This document shows, in pieces, positions 32,780 through 40,780 of a stretch of DNA of 64,000 nt. The notes under the pieces were generated by a model. It was not told where the DNA came from and ran no database searches. It saw only the letters and a program-made list of their open reading frames with translations. Made by a program: the position numbers and the translations under genes. Position 1 is the stretch's first letter; every line of letters begins with the position of its first letter. Source of the stretch: Myxococcales bacterium (GTDB lineage Bacteria > Myxococcota_A > Polyangia > Haliangiales > Haliangiaceae); contig JAQBQE010000063.1 of assembly GCA_028287135.1 (NCBI GenBank), forward strand, positions 1 to 64,000, in the 5' to 3' direction.

Positions 32780-32796
32780 CCACCCTGATCGTAACA

Positions 32797-32811
32797 GAAA
32801 CCGGGGGTTTC
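32797..32811 (-). terminator. Weak hairpin between lipoprotein and FHA-GGDEF genes
   Basis: GAAACC and GGTTTC (32797-32802 and 32806-32811) form a six-base-pair stem with a CCC loop on the minus strand, followed by TGTTAC. It overlaps the stop codon of the upstream lipoprotein. It could be a poor terminator or attenuator. Confidence 0.3.
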
Positions 32812-33349
32812 AGCGGGAGTCGGTGTCACTACAGTCCAGCTTGTCGTCCGCTGCACGCCTGCACAGGAGCGCCTCCACCAGCTGATAACCACCGCGCACG
32901 AAGCGGTACGACTGAAGCAGCAACCTGCCGCCGTGTAGGTTCCAGTAGCCGCGGACGTCGCTCATGTTGTCGTCGCCCTTCGCGGCGAGCGGCTCGAGCG
33001 CGGTGGCCGCGAAGGTCCCCGCATAGCGCGAGCATTCCTGAGACCCCGACGGAGGCGACCGGAACACGTTCCAGTAGCAGTTGCCCTCCGCGGTGCACAT
33101 CGCGCGATCGACCACGATGCTCTCGACCGTACCGTCACCATCGAGATCGCGGTCGGCGCGATCGAGCCTGGGTGCGTCACCGATCACGCCGTCCCTGCCC
33201 GGCTCGCCACATGCTCCGACCTGGACGGAGGGCGTCGGCATCACACGTGGGCTCGAAGCGCGCGGTGCGCGCGTGCACGCGGCCACCACGATCGGCCCGA
33301 CCGTCACGGCGCTGATCCACGACATGCGCCTGTGGGACATCGCCGGCAA
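32810..33349 (-). CDS. Lipoprotein of unknown function
   Basis: This 179-residue protein has a signal (WISAVTVGPIVVAAC) with lipobox Cys25. The mature part carries DRADRDLDGDGTVESIVVD, an Asp-rich stretch like a calcium-binding or FG-GAP-type loop. Cysteines are present at MCTAEGNCYW, QECSRY, ALLCRR and LDCSD. The chain ends ALLCRRAADDKLDCSDTDSR. No enzyme family was recognised. It lies 30 bases upstream of the FHA-GGDEF gene on the same strand and 62 bases from the divergent transpeptidase gene. Confidence 0.68.
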   Translation of the reverse strand: MPAMSHRRMSWISAVTVGPIVVAACTRAPRASSPRVMPTPSVQVGACGEPGRDGVIGDAPRLDRADRDLDGDGTVESIVVDRAMCTAEGNCYWNVFRSPPSGSQECSRYAGTFAATALEPLAAKGDDNMSDVRGYWNLHGGRLLLQSYRFVRGGYQLVEALLCRRAADDKLDCSDTDSR

Positions 33350-33411
33350 ACCTACATCGAAACAGTGAAAGATTCTTGTGCCTGCGCGCAGATGAGGCTA
33401 CATCGGAGTCG

Positions 33412-34749
33412 ATGCGACGCACCTTCGTCCTGCTCGCCGGCGCTGCAGTCCTCGCCGGTGGGGCCGCGATGGTCGGTGGCGATGACCGCGCTCCTGCCGC
33501 CTCGATCGGAGGCGCATCGCTCGCCCAGGGCGCTGTGCCGGTGACGATGCCATCGCAATCGCCCGCGCAGGCCGCGATCGAGCGTGCGCGGTTCGAGGGA
33601 CTTGCGGACGCCAGCGCCCCGGCCAAGCCCTTGCTCGGCACCCTGATCGATCTCGACCACATCGAGCGTGTCGACGATCACTACGAGGCGCCGCTGAAGG
33701 ACGGCCGGCGCGCGGTCCTCACCCTCGACCCGGATCTGCAACCTCTCGCCGAGCGGCTGCTCAACGAGTCCCGCGCACCGCGCGGTGGCATCGTCGTGAT
33801 GGCGCCGGATGGTCGGATCCTCGCGCTTGCGGGACGTCGGACCGAGGACACCGCGGGCTCGCGCGACGGCATCTTCGACTGGCGGCTCGCGACCGATGTG
33901 TGGGCACCCGCCGCGTCGATCTTCAAGCTGGTCACCGCGAGCGCGCTGATCACCGCGGGCGTCGGCAAGGACGAGAAGGTCTGCTTTCACGGTGGCGTTC
34001 GCTCGGTCAGCGAGTCGAACCTGATCGACACCAAGCGGGACTCGCGCTGCGAGTCGCTGACGTTCGGGGTCTCGCACTCGAACAACGCGATCCTCGGCAA
34101 GCTCGCGTACCAGAAGCTGGTCCCCGAGGGGCTGAGCGGAATGGCGCGCGCGCTCGGCCTCGAGGGCGCCCTCCCCGGCACCGAGGTCCCGGGCAATGCG
34201 GGTGTGATGACGATCCCGACGAGCCTCGACCTGTCGTTCGCGAAGACCGCCGCGGGCTTCATGAACTCGCGGCTCTCCGTGGTCGGTGGCGCGCTGCTCG
34301 GGGCGGCGTTCGCGACCGGTGGCGAGCAGCCCATCCCGCGCCTGCTCGCCTCGATCGACGGCGCCACGCAGCCCGCGCAGAAGCCGCGGCGAGTCCTCCC
34401 GGTGTCGACCGCGCGCGCGGTGGCGCAGATGATGGTCGCGACCTGTGACTCGGGCAGCGCGGCGAAGTCGTTCCGCGGCAACCGCGACATCAGCGTGGCG
34501 GGCAAGACCGGTACGCTGTCGCAGCGCGAGCCGTTCTACATGGAGCACTCCTGGTTCGTCGGGTTCGCTCCCGCCGACAAGCCGCAGGTCATCGTCTCGG
34601 TGCTGCTCGGCAATCCCGAGAGCTGGCACCTGCGTGGTCACGAGGCCGCGCGCCGGCTGATCGATCGCGCACTCGGTGCCACCGGACGTGAAAAAGATCG
34701 CACGGCGGCGGCGCCGAGCGCCTCGAAGCATCGCAAACGCGATCTGTAG
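33412..34749 (+). CDS. Penicillin-binding transpeptidase-domain protein
   Basis: This 445-residue exported protein has an N-terminal hydrophobic segment (FVLLAGAAVLAGGAAMVGG). The acyl-serine transpeptidase motifs are in order: SIFK with the nucleophile Ser169 (169-172), SNN (223-225) and KTGT (365-368). It lacks the large dimerisation or glycosyltransferase domain of class A or PBP2/3 proteins, having only about 100 residues before the catalytic fold. It may cross-link peptidoglycan or act as a specialised D,D-transpeptidase. GGAG seven bases before the ATG supports the start. Confidence 0.88.
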   Translation: MRRTFVLLAGAAVLAGGAAMVGGDDRAPAASIGGASLAQGAVPVTMPSQSPAQAAIERARFEGLADASAPAKPLLGTLIDLDHIERVDDHYEAPLKDGRRAVLTLDPDLQPLAERLLNESRAPRGGIVVMAPDGRILALAGRRTEDTAGSRDGIFDWRLATDVWAPAASIFKLVTASALITAGVGKDEKVCFHGGVRSVSESNLIDTKRDSRCESLTFGVSHSNNAILGKLAYQKLVPEGLSGMARALGLEGALPGTEVPGNAGVMTIPTSLDLSFAKTAAGFMNSRLSVVGGALLGAAFATGGEQPIPRLLASIDGATQPAQKPRRVLPVSTARAVAQMMVATCDSGSAAKSFRGNRDISVAGKTGTLSQREPFYMEHSWFVGFAPADKPQVIVSVLLGNPESWHLRGHEAARRLIDRALGATGREKDRTAAAPSASKHRKRDL

Positions 34750-34759
34750 TAGAATCACT

Positions 34760-34793
34760 CGTTCGCTCGAACGTCCGACAGGGCGAACGTCCG
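34760..34793 (+). repeat. Repeated CGAACGTCCG sites upstream of a TPR/barrel gene
   Basis: CGAACGTCCG occurs at 34768-34777 and 34784-34793, a 16-base period. CGTTCG at 34760-34765 forms an inverted partner to the first copy. They sit between the transpeptidase stop and the next ribosome-binding site (GGGGAG). They could be binding sites for a regulator or a 5' UTR structure. Confidence 0.35.
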
Positions 34794-34803
34794 GGGAGAT
34801 TCC

Positions 34804-35982
34804 ATGACCAGGCTTACTTCGATCGCGGCGATGGCCGCATCGCTCGCGACGATCATCACGCTGGCCGCGCCGGCGTCCGCGCAGAGCCAGGCGGACCTGG
34901 CGAGCAACCTCAACGACGAGGGCAAGGAGCTGATGTATGCCGGCAAGTACGCCGAGGCATCTGCCAAGTTCCGCGATGCCGTCGCCCGGGTCCCCGAGCC
35001 CAAGTACTTCTTCAACCTGTGCACGTCGAACTTCCAGCAGGGCAAGTTCGACGAGGCGATCACCGCGTGCAATGCGGCCGACAAGCACAGCCCGACGCCC
35101 GAGCTCGCCGCCAAGATCACGAAGCTGACGGATCGGATCAAGCAGGAAGCCAAGGCGCAGAACATCGAGCTCCACCCGACCGGTGGCGGCGGCGGTGATC
35201 AGAACCTCCCGCCCGACGGCACCACCCCGGATCCGACGAACCCGCCGGATCCGACCCACCCGAACGTCGGCAACCCGAACGTCGCAACGTCCAACCCGCC
35301 ATCGGGCTACACGCCGGCCGTCGGGCGCCCGCCCGCGCAGGGTCTGTTCGTCGCGACCACGGCGGACAACAAGTACACGTGGACCCTCGGCGTCGATCTG
35401 TTCGGTGGCGGCGGCAAGATCGGTCGCGCCGACTACTACGGCTCGTCGGCGGGCGGCCTGCGGTTCAAGGGCGACTACCTCCTCAATGCGGCGCAGCGGT
35501 TCGGCGCGCAGGGCTACTTCCAGATCCAGCACTTCGGTCAGGGCGAGATGCAGTCGGCGGGCGTCGCCACGCTCGACGTGTTCGACCTCGGCATCGCGGC
35601 CTACAAGCACCTGTGCCCGCGGAGCTCGCCGCGGCTGTGCCTGACCCCGCTCGCCGGCGTGCAGCTCGCGCTGATGTCGCCGGCTGGCGAGAATGATTCT
35701 GCGGGCAGCCAGGTCTTCAACTACGCCGCACTGGGCGGCCGGCTCGAGATGGGTCTGCAGTACGGGATCGGCAAGCGCATGGAGCACGTGCTCGGCGTGC
35801 AGCTCGGCGTCAACGTGTACTCCCCGGTGTTCTCCGGACCGTCGGAAAATCCGCTCGACGACATGGCATCGATCGAGGAGGTCGGTCTCGACAAGGGCGG
35901 CGCCGCCGTCTATGTCGGATTCGGATACACGTACCGGTTCAACACGCCGCTCGGCAGCTCGCCGTTCGTCACGCTCGAGTAG
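34804..35982 (+). CDS. Secreted TPR plus outer-membrane beta-barrel protein
   Basis: This 392-residue protein has a signal peptide (AMAASLATIITLAAPASAQ). It carries tetratricopeptide-like helices (about 35-110; NDEGKELMYAGKYAEASAKF and FFNLCTSNFQQGKFDEAI). A Pro/Asn/Thr-rich linker follows (about 130-180). The C-terminal domain of alternating strands (TWTLGVDLFGGGGKIG; GFGYTYRFNTP) looks like a small outer-membrane barrel. TPRs bind proteins, so it may be a periplasm-facing anchor. The start has a good ribosome-binding site. Confidence 0.8.
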   Translation: MTRLTSIAAMAASLATIITLAAPASAQSQADLASNLNDEGKELMYAGKYAEASAKFRDAVARVPEPKYFFNLCTSNFQQGKFDEAITACNAADKHSPTPELAAKITKLTDRIKQEAKAQNIELHPTGGGGGDQNLPPDGTTPDPTNPPDPTHPNVGNPNVATSNPPSGYTPAVGRPPAQGLFVATTADNKYTWTLGVDLFGGGGKIGRADYYGSSAGGLRFKGDYLLNAAQRFGAQGYFQIQHFGQGEMQSAGVATLDVFDLGIAAYKHLCPRSSPRLCLTPLAGVQLALMSPAGENDSAGSQVFNYAALGGRLEMGLQYGIGKRMEHVLGVQLGVNVYSPVFSGPSENPLDDMASIEEVGLDKGGAAVYVGFGYTYRFNTPLGSSPFVTLE

Positions 35983-36029
35983 CGGTATTTTTTGCGCCGC
36001 GGGGCGTCATGACTTTCCGCGGGATCAGG

Positions 36030-36058
36030 TATGGTCTCCGCACTGCAATTTTGCAGTG
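36030..36058 (+). promoter_or_regulatory. Operator-like inverted repeat and possible -10 before citrate synthase
   Basis: CACTGCAA (36041-36048) and TTGCAGTG (36051-36058) form perfect eight-base arms with a TT centre, ending 17 bases before the citrate synthase ATG. A TATGGT -10-like hexamer is at 36030-36035, which would place the repeat at the transcription start. That layout suits a repressor operator or a 5' hairpin. No convincing -35 is present. The regulator is unknown. Confidence 0.42.
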
Positions 36059-36075
36059 CCTCCGAGGGAGATCTC

Positions 36076-37383
36076 ATGGCCGGTCCCGAAACGAAACTGA
36101 CAGCCAAACTGGTGCTGCCCGGCGGCAAGGAAGCAACGCTTCCGGTCGTCGTTGGAACCGAAGACGAGCACGCGGTCGACATTACCAAGCTGCGGGGCGA
36201 GACCGGTTACATCACGCTCGACACCGGGTTCATGAACACCGGCTCGACGACGAGCGCGATCACGTACCTCGACGGTGAGCAGGGAATCCTGCGCTACCGC
36301 GGGTACTCGATCGAGGATCTCGCCGAGCAGAGCGACTTCGTCGAGGTCAGCTACCTGCTGATCAATGGCAAGTTGCCCACCAAGCCCGAGCGCCAGCAGT
36401 TCTCGACGGCGTTGACCAGGCACAGCCTGATCCACGAGGACATGCACCAGTTCTTCGCCGGCTACCCGCCGACCAGCCATCCGATGGCGGTGCTGTCGGC
36501 GATGGTGACGTCGATGTCGGCGTACTACCCCGACAGTCTCGATCGCAACTCGGCGGTCGACCTGCACATCACGCGGCTGCTCTCGAAGGTCCGCACGATC
36601 GCGGCGTTCGCCTACAAGAAGAGCATCGGCCAGCCGCTGATGTACCCGAAGAATTCGCTCAAGTACTGCGCGAACTTCCTCCACATGATGTTCGCGGTCC
36701 CGAGCGAGGACTACGAGGTCAGCCCGATCCTGGAGAAGGCGCTGAACCAGCTCCTGATCCTTCACGCCGATCACGAGCAGAACTGCTCGACGTCGACCGT
36801 GCGCATGGTCGGCAGCTCCGGCGCGAACCTCTACGCGGCGATCGCCTCTGGCATCCTCGCGCTCTGGGGACCGCTGCACGGCGGCGCCAACCAGGCGGTC
36901 ATCGAGATGCTCGAGGAGATCAAGCTCTCGGGCGGTGACTTCAAGAAGTTCATCGACGACGTGAAGAACAAGCGCGATAACCGCCGCCTCATGGGCTTCG
37001 GTCATCGCGTCTACAAGAACTTCGACCCGCGCGCGAAGATCCTGAAGAAGATGTGTGACGAGGTTCTCCAGCACCTCGGCGTCAAGGATCCGCTGCTCGA
37101 CCTCGCCAAGGGCATGGAAGAGATCGCGCTCAAGGACGACTACTTCATCTCGAAGAAGCTCTACCCGAACGTCGACTTCTACTCGGGCATCATCTATCGC
37201 GCGCTCGGCATCCCGACGAACATGTTCACGGTGATGTTCGCGCTCGGCCGCCTGCCCGGCTGGATCGCGCACTGGAAGGAGATGGTCGACGACCCGAACA
37301 CGAAGATCGGTCGTCCTCGCCAGATCTACACCGGCGAGAAGCTGCGCAAGTACGTCCCGCTGGACCAGCGCGGCCAGCAGTAA
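36076..37383 (+). CDS. gltA: Citrate synthase (hexameric type II)
   Basis: Citrate synthase condenses oxaloacetate with acetyl-CoA to open the TCA cycle. Of its 435 residues, catalytic His268 is in GPLHGGANQ, His310 in MGFGHRVYKNFDPR and Asp367 in NVDFYSG. The N-terminal part (GFMNTGSTTSAITYLDGEQG) is that of the Gram-negative, NADH-sensitive family. The ATG with GAGGGAG eight bases upstream was chosen over an ATG 15 codons earlier. A perfect inverted repeat lies in its leader and a strong terminator follows. The gene is monocistronic. Confidence 0.97.
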   Translation: MAGPETKLTAKLVLPGGKEATLPVVVGTEDEHAVDITKLRGETGYITLDTGFMNTGSTTSAITYLDGEQGILRYRGYSIEDLAEQSDFVEVSYLLINGKLPTKPERQQFSTALTRHSLIHEDMHQFFAGYPPTSHPMAVLSAMVTSMSAYYPDSLDRNSAVDLHITRLLSKVRTIAAFAYKKSIGQPLMYPKNSLKYCANFLHMMFAVPSEDYEVSPILEKALNQLLILHADHEQNCSTSTVRMVGSSGANLYAAIASGILALWGPLHGGANQAVIEMLEEIKLSGGDFKKFIDDVKNKRDNRRLMGFGHRVYKNFDPRAKILKKMCDEVLQHLGVKDPLLDLAKGMEEIALKDDYFISKKLYPNVDFYSGIIYRALGIPTNMFTVMFALGRLPGWIAHWKEMVDDPNTKIGRPRQIYTGEKLRKYVPLDQRGQQ

Positions 37384-37409
37384 CCAGCGCCGCGCATCGC
37401 GCGACGTGA

Positions 37410-37438
37410 AGGGCCGGCACCTCGCCGGCCCTGTTTTC
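37410..37438. terminator. Strong terminator after citrate synthase
   Basis: AGGGCCGGC (37410-37418) and GCCGGCCCT (37424-37432) pair perfectly with a five-base loop, followed by GTTTTCG. The site lies between the converging citrate synthase and CAP-domain genes and can serve the plus strand well. Confidence 0.88.
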
Positions 37439-37454
37439 GTTTCGGCGCCGAGCC

Positions 37455-38168
37455 CTACTTCTTGCAGCTCGTGGGGAGCACGTGCGCGGGGTACTGGCCT
37501 TCCCAGTTCCCGGGTGGGTCGTACTCGCAGACCCAGATGTCCATGCCCTTGCACGTCGACTTCCCGCAGCCGACCTGCGTGGTGGTCGTCCACACGACCT
37601 GCGTGAAGTGACCGGTCTGCATCGAGAAGCCCGGCTGCTTGAACGAGTAGCCCTTGACCTCGTCGTACCACATGGCCACCGTCGACCTCGCGTCGAGCGC
37701 GCCGCTGGTGCCGGCTGCGAGGTTCTCGCCGTACGCTCCGCCGCTGTGCTCGAAGGCGCAGCCCTTGTCGCGCAGCTTGTTGGCCCACTGCTGCGCAACC
37801 TCGGCGAGCTTGGGTGACCAGGTCAGTGGCTTCGCGCAGTGCTGCGCGCGATAGCCGTTGTGGGTGTCGAGCAGGAGCTGCGCCTCGGCCGGCAGGTTCG
37901 AGCTCGCCGCGGCAGGGCGCCCTGGCGCGCCACCTCGCGGCGCCGACGTGGGTGCGGACGCGGCCACCGGATCGACCGGGCCCGACGCGCCGCCCGGATC
38001 ACCCGCGCCCTCCTGCCACGGGTCACTGCCCGGCGGCCCTTCGGTCGCGGCTCCCTGCTGCGGGGGCTGCGGCGGCGGATTCGGCGTGCCGTACATCTGA
38101 CCGCAGCCTGCGCTGACCACGATCGAGAGGACGGCGCGCAGGCGCATGGATTGCGAGGACGTTTGCAT
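37455..38168 (-). CDS. CAP/SCP-domain lipoprotein
   Basis: This 237-residue protein has a lipobox (LSIVVSAGC, Cys22) and a Pro/Gln/Gly-rich linker (about 28-90). The CAP (PR-1/SCP) domain shows LLDTHNGYRAQH, EVAQQWANKL, FEHSGGAYGENLA, GHFTQVVWTTTTQVGCG and IWVCEYDPPGNW. The conserved His and Glu of the CAP cavity are present. CAP proteins bind lipids or act in envelope and extracellular functions; the specific role here is unknown. The start could also be the ATG seven codons later. Confidence 0.9.
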   Translation of the reverse strand: MQTSSQSMRLRAVLSIVVSAGCGQMYGTPNPPPQPPQQGAATEGPPGSDPWQEGAGDPGGASGPVDPVAASAPTSAPRGGAPGRPAAASSNLPAEAQLLLDTHNGYRAQHCAKPLTWSPKLAEVAQQWANKLRDKGCAFEHSGGAYGENLAAGTSGALDARSTVAMWYDEVKGYSFKQPGFSMQTGHFTQVVWTTTTQVGCGKSTCKGMDIWVCEYDPPGNWEGQYPAHVLPTSCKK

Positions 38169-38288
38169 CACGAAGCCTTGTCGAGACGGACCACGCGTCG
38201 AGCATGACACGGCGAACGCCGTGCCGCTGCTCGCGACGGACCCGGCACTCCCTTGCAATGGATCGCACATCGGGCCAGATTCCCGGCG

Positions 38289-38717
38289 ATGCGCACAACC
38301 GTGGCTGAGCCTACATCGTCGGCGGTGACCGACGGCATCCGCGTGCGCGTGCAGTCGCACTACCTCGCGGACCAGTCGTCACCGCCCGACGATCGCTACG
38401 TGTTCGCGTACACGATCACGATCTCGAACGAGGGCAACGCGACCGCCCAGCTGCGGACCCGGCACTGGGTCATCACGGATGGCCGGGGCAAGGTCGAGGA
38501 GGTTCGCGGTGACGGCGTGGTCGGCGAGCAGCCGCGGCTGTCGCCCGGGCAGAGCTTCCAGTACACGTCCGGATGCGTGCTGACGACCCCGATCGGGACG
38601 ATGCAGGGCAGCTACCGGATGTGGAAGGACGACGGCAGCTACTTCGACGCCCAGATCGCCCCGTTCTCGCTCGCGTCGCCAGCGTCCGCGCGGCTCGCCG
38701 ACCACGAAGCCAACTGA
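38289..38717 (+). CDS. apaG: ApaG (DUF525) protein
   Basis: This 142-residue protein consists almost entirely of the ApaG fibronectin-III-like fold. The characteristic block is GDGVVGEQPRLSPGQSFQYT, then SGCVLTTPIGTMQGSYRM. ApaG is linked genetically to Co2+/Mg2+ handling and to nucleotide binding, but its biochemical role is unsettled. The chosen ATG gives the usual length plus about ten residues. It stands alone, divergent from the CAP-domain gene. Confidence 0.92.
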   Translation: MRTTVAEPTSSAVTDGIRVRVQSHYLADQSSPPDDRYVFAYTITISNEGNATAQLRTRHWVITDGRGKVEEVRGDGVVGEQPRLSPGQSFQYTSGCVLTTPIGTMQGSYRMWKDDGSYFDAQIAPFSLASPASARLADHEAN

Positions 38718-38770
38718 TCCGGCCACTTGCCGGTAGGCGCTGATGTAGGCGCGGCGTCGGTTCGAGGCCC

Positions 38771-38796
38771 TCAACAAAACTCAAAGCCTTGGCGTA
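38771..38796 (+). promoter_or_regulatory. Possible ECF-type promoter of the sigma-factor gene
   Basis: TCAAC (38771-38775), 17 bases, then CGTA (38793-38796) matches the general -35 AAC / -10 CGT pattern of ECF promoters. It lies 26 bases before the sigma-factor start, so the gene may activate itself. The -35 departs from the common GGAAC. Confidence 0.3.
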
Positions 38797-38822
38797 GGCT
38801 ATGCGTCTAACGATTCACTAGC

Positions 38823-39506
38823 GTGCAGGACCGCGTGCCCCCGCCCATGACTGCTGCCGAGCGCGAAGCCGCGACGGCATCGTCGCTCGTCGAAGCGGCG
38901 AAGGCGGGCGACCAGCGCGCGTTCGAGTCGCTGGTGAAGCGGTACCGCAAGCGCATCTTCGCGCTCGCGCTCCACATCATCGGCTCCTCGAGCGAGGCCG
39001 ACGACATCACGCAGGAGGTCTTCCTCAAGGCATATCGCGCGCTGGCGGAGTTCGAGGGCCGCAGCCAGTTCTTCACGTGGGTCTACCGGATGACCGTGAA
39101 CCGCTCGCTCAACGCGCGGCGCGATCGCGCCCGCCGGGGCGAGGACAACGACGATCCTCGTCTCGAGCTCGCGATCGCGGTCGATGCACGCAGTAACCCA
39201 GGCCGCGTCGCCGAGCTCCGCCAGACCTACGCGCGCCTGCTGCGCGCGCTCGACGGTCTTCCGATCGACATGCGCACGACCGTCATCCTCGTGTCGCTGC
39301 AGGGCATGTCGCACGGCGAGGTCGCGGTCGTTCAGAACGTCAGCGAAGGCACCATCGCGTGGCGCATGCACGAAGCACGGCGTCGCCTCCACGAGGCGAT
39401 GGCACCCGAGAAGCTCCAGCGCCCGCGCGGCCTGTCCGCGGATCTCGCGCGCGTGCTCGGCGAGCACGGCCTGTTCGTCCCCGTGATGCCCAAGGGTCGG
39501 GCGTAG
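38823..39506 (+). CDS. ECF-type RNA polymerase sigma factor
   Basis: This 227-residue sigma70-family factor has region 2 (about 25-95: QRAFESLVKRYRKRIFALAL, then DDITQEVFLKAYRAL and FFTWVYRMTVNRSLNARR). Region 4 follows (about 135-190: LLRALDGLPIDMRTTVILVSLQGMSHGEVAVV-type helices, WRMHEARRRL). The start is GTG; ATG at codon 9 is an alternative. No anti-sigma gene lies on either side, as the downstream gene is an opposing GST. Control may be through its own promoter or a distant partner. Confidence 0.92.
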   Translation: MQDRVPPPMTAAEREAATASSLVEAAKAGDQRAFESLVKRYRKRIFALALHIIGSSSEADDITQEVFLKAYRALAEFEGRSQFFTWVYRMTVNRSLNARRDRARRGEDNDDPRLELAIAVDARSNPGRVAELRQTYARLLRALDGLPIDMRTTVILVSLQGMSHGEVAVVQNVSEGTIAWRMHEARRRLHEAMAPEKLQRPRGLSADLARVLGEHGLFVPVMPKGRA

Positions 39507-39508
39507 CG

Positions 39509-40195
39509 CTAGAGATCGAAGCTCTGCGGACCGCCGCGCTCGAGCGCGCGCTTGTACGCAGGACGCTCGGACATCCGCTTCGCGAGATCGAAGATCCGCG
39601 GCGACACCTCGAGATCCTTGCCGCGCGCGACGATCGCCTCGATCGCGTAGCTCATCTGGATATCCGCGGCCGAGAGCTCGGCGCCCGCAAACCACTTGTT
39701 CGTCGCGAGATGGTCCGCGAGGAACTTCAGGTGCCGGGTGAGGTTCGGCAGCACGAAGTCGCCGGTCACCTTGCCGGAGATCTTCTTGACGAGCGGCTTC
39801 ACGAAGAACGGCACCGGTGCCGTGCGGATCTTGTCGAAGATCAGCTTGAGCAGGAGGTACGGCATCAGCGAGCCCTCCGCGTAGTGCATGAAGTAGCGGT
39901 AGTTCCGGTACTCGGCCGTGCCGCGCGGCGGCAGCAGCCTGCCCTGCCCGTAGGTGTCGACCAGATACTCGAGGATATTGCCGGACTCCGCGATCGTGGC
40001 CGAGCCATCGGTGATCACCGGCGACTTGCCGAGCGGATGGATCTTCTGCAGCGACGGCGGCGCGAGCATCGTCTTCGGATCGCGCTCGTACTTCACGATC
40101 TCGTATGGGATCTCGAGCTCCTCGAGGAGCCACAGCACGCGCTGCGAGCGCGAATGGTTCAGGTGATGAACGGTGATCACGCTCCCATGTAGCAC
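39509..40195 (-). CDS. Glutathione S-transferase family protein
   Basis: This 228-residue protein has an N-terminal thioredoxin-fold half (ITVHHLNHSRSQRVLWLLEE; GKSPVITDGSATIAESGNIL), in which the Glu-Ser pair binds glutathione. The C-terminal half is all-helical, with a conserved Asp (GAELSAADIQMSYAIEA). It conjugates or reduces with glutathione, or has a related role. It converges on the sigma-factor gene with only two bases between stops. Confidence 0.92.
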   Translation of the reverse strand: MLHGSVITVHHLNHSRSQRVLWLLEELEIPYEIVKYERDPKTMLAPPSLQKIHPLGKSPVITDGSATIAESGNILEYLVDTYGQGRLLPPRGTAEYRNYRYFMHYAEGSLMPYLLLKLIFDKIRTAPVPFFVKPLVKKISGKVTGDFVLPNLTRHLKFLADHLATNKWFAGAELSAADIQMSYAIEAIVARGKDLEVSPRIFDLAKRMSERPAYKRALERGGPQSFDL

Positions 40196-40246
40196 TTTCG
40201 CCGGCCAAGCCTTGCGGGAGCGAGGGGTCTTCGCGAGGATGCCGCG

Positions 40247-40780
40247 ATGCGACGACGTCTACTCGGAGGTGCGCTGACGGTGGCTGTCAGCGCGACCGGA
40301 TGTGCGCAGCTGATGGGCGCGCCAAAGCAAGAACCGTTTCCGGTGATCGAGGTCAAGGCCGAGCGACCTCCGCCGGGACCTGCGCGTGTCGTGCTGACCG
40401 CGTCGAACATCGCGATCCTCGACAAGGTGCAGTTCGAGACCGGCAAGGCAGACCTCAAGGACGTCTCGCACTCGCTGCTCGACGAGGTCGCCAGCATGCT
40501 CAAGGACAACCCGCAGATCGAGCTGCTGCAGGTCGAGGGTCACACCGACTCCACCGGCTCGCCGGAATTCAACCGCAAGCTGTCTCAGCAGCGCGCCGAG
40601 TCGGTCGTGAAGTACATGACCAGCAAGGGCGTGAAGAAGGCGCGGATGGATCCGAAGGGCTTCGGTCCGGATCGCCCGGTCGCCGACAACGGGACGGACC
40701 CCGGCCGCGAAGCGAACCGGCGCGTCGAGTTCAACATCGTCAAGCAGGGCCCCAAGAAGACGCTGGTGAAAGATGAATAA
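40247..40780 (+). CDS. OmpA-family lipoprotein (Pal-like)
   Basis: This 177-residue protein has lipobox AVSATGC (Cys19). The OmpA-like peptidoglycan-binding domain (about 55-170) shows VQFETGKADLKDVSHSLLDE, LLQVEGHTDSTGSPEFNRKL, LSQQRAESVVKYM and GFGPDRPVADN, ending GREANRRVEFNI. The two conserved Arg/Asp positions that bind diaminopimelate are present. It tethers the outer membrane to the cell wall. It overlaps the next lipoprotein gene by eight bases, pointing to a joint function. Confidence 0.93.
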   Translation: MRRRLLGGALTVAVSATGCAQLMGAPKQEPFPVIEVKAERPPPGPARVVLTASNIAILDKVQFETGKADLKDVSHSLLDEVASMLKDNPQIELLQVEGHTDSTGSPEFNRKLSQQRAESVVKYMTSKGVKKARMDPKGFGPDRPVADNGTDPGREANRRVEFNIVKQGPKKTLVKDE

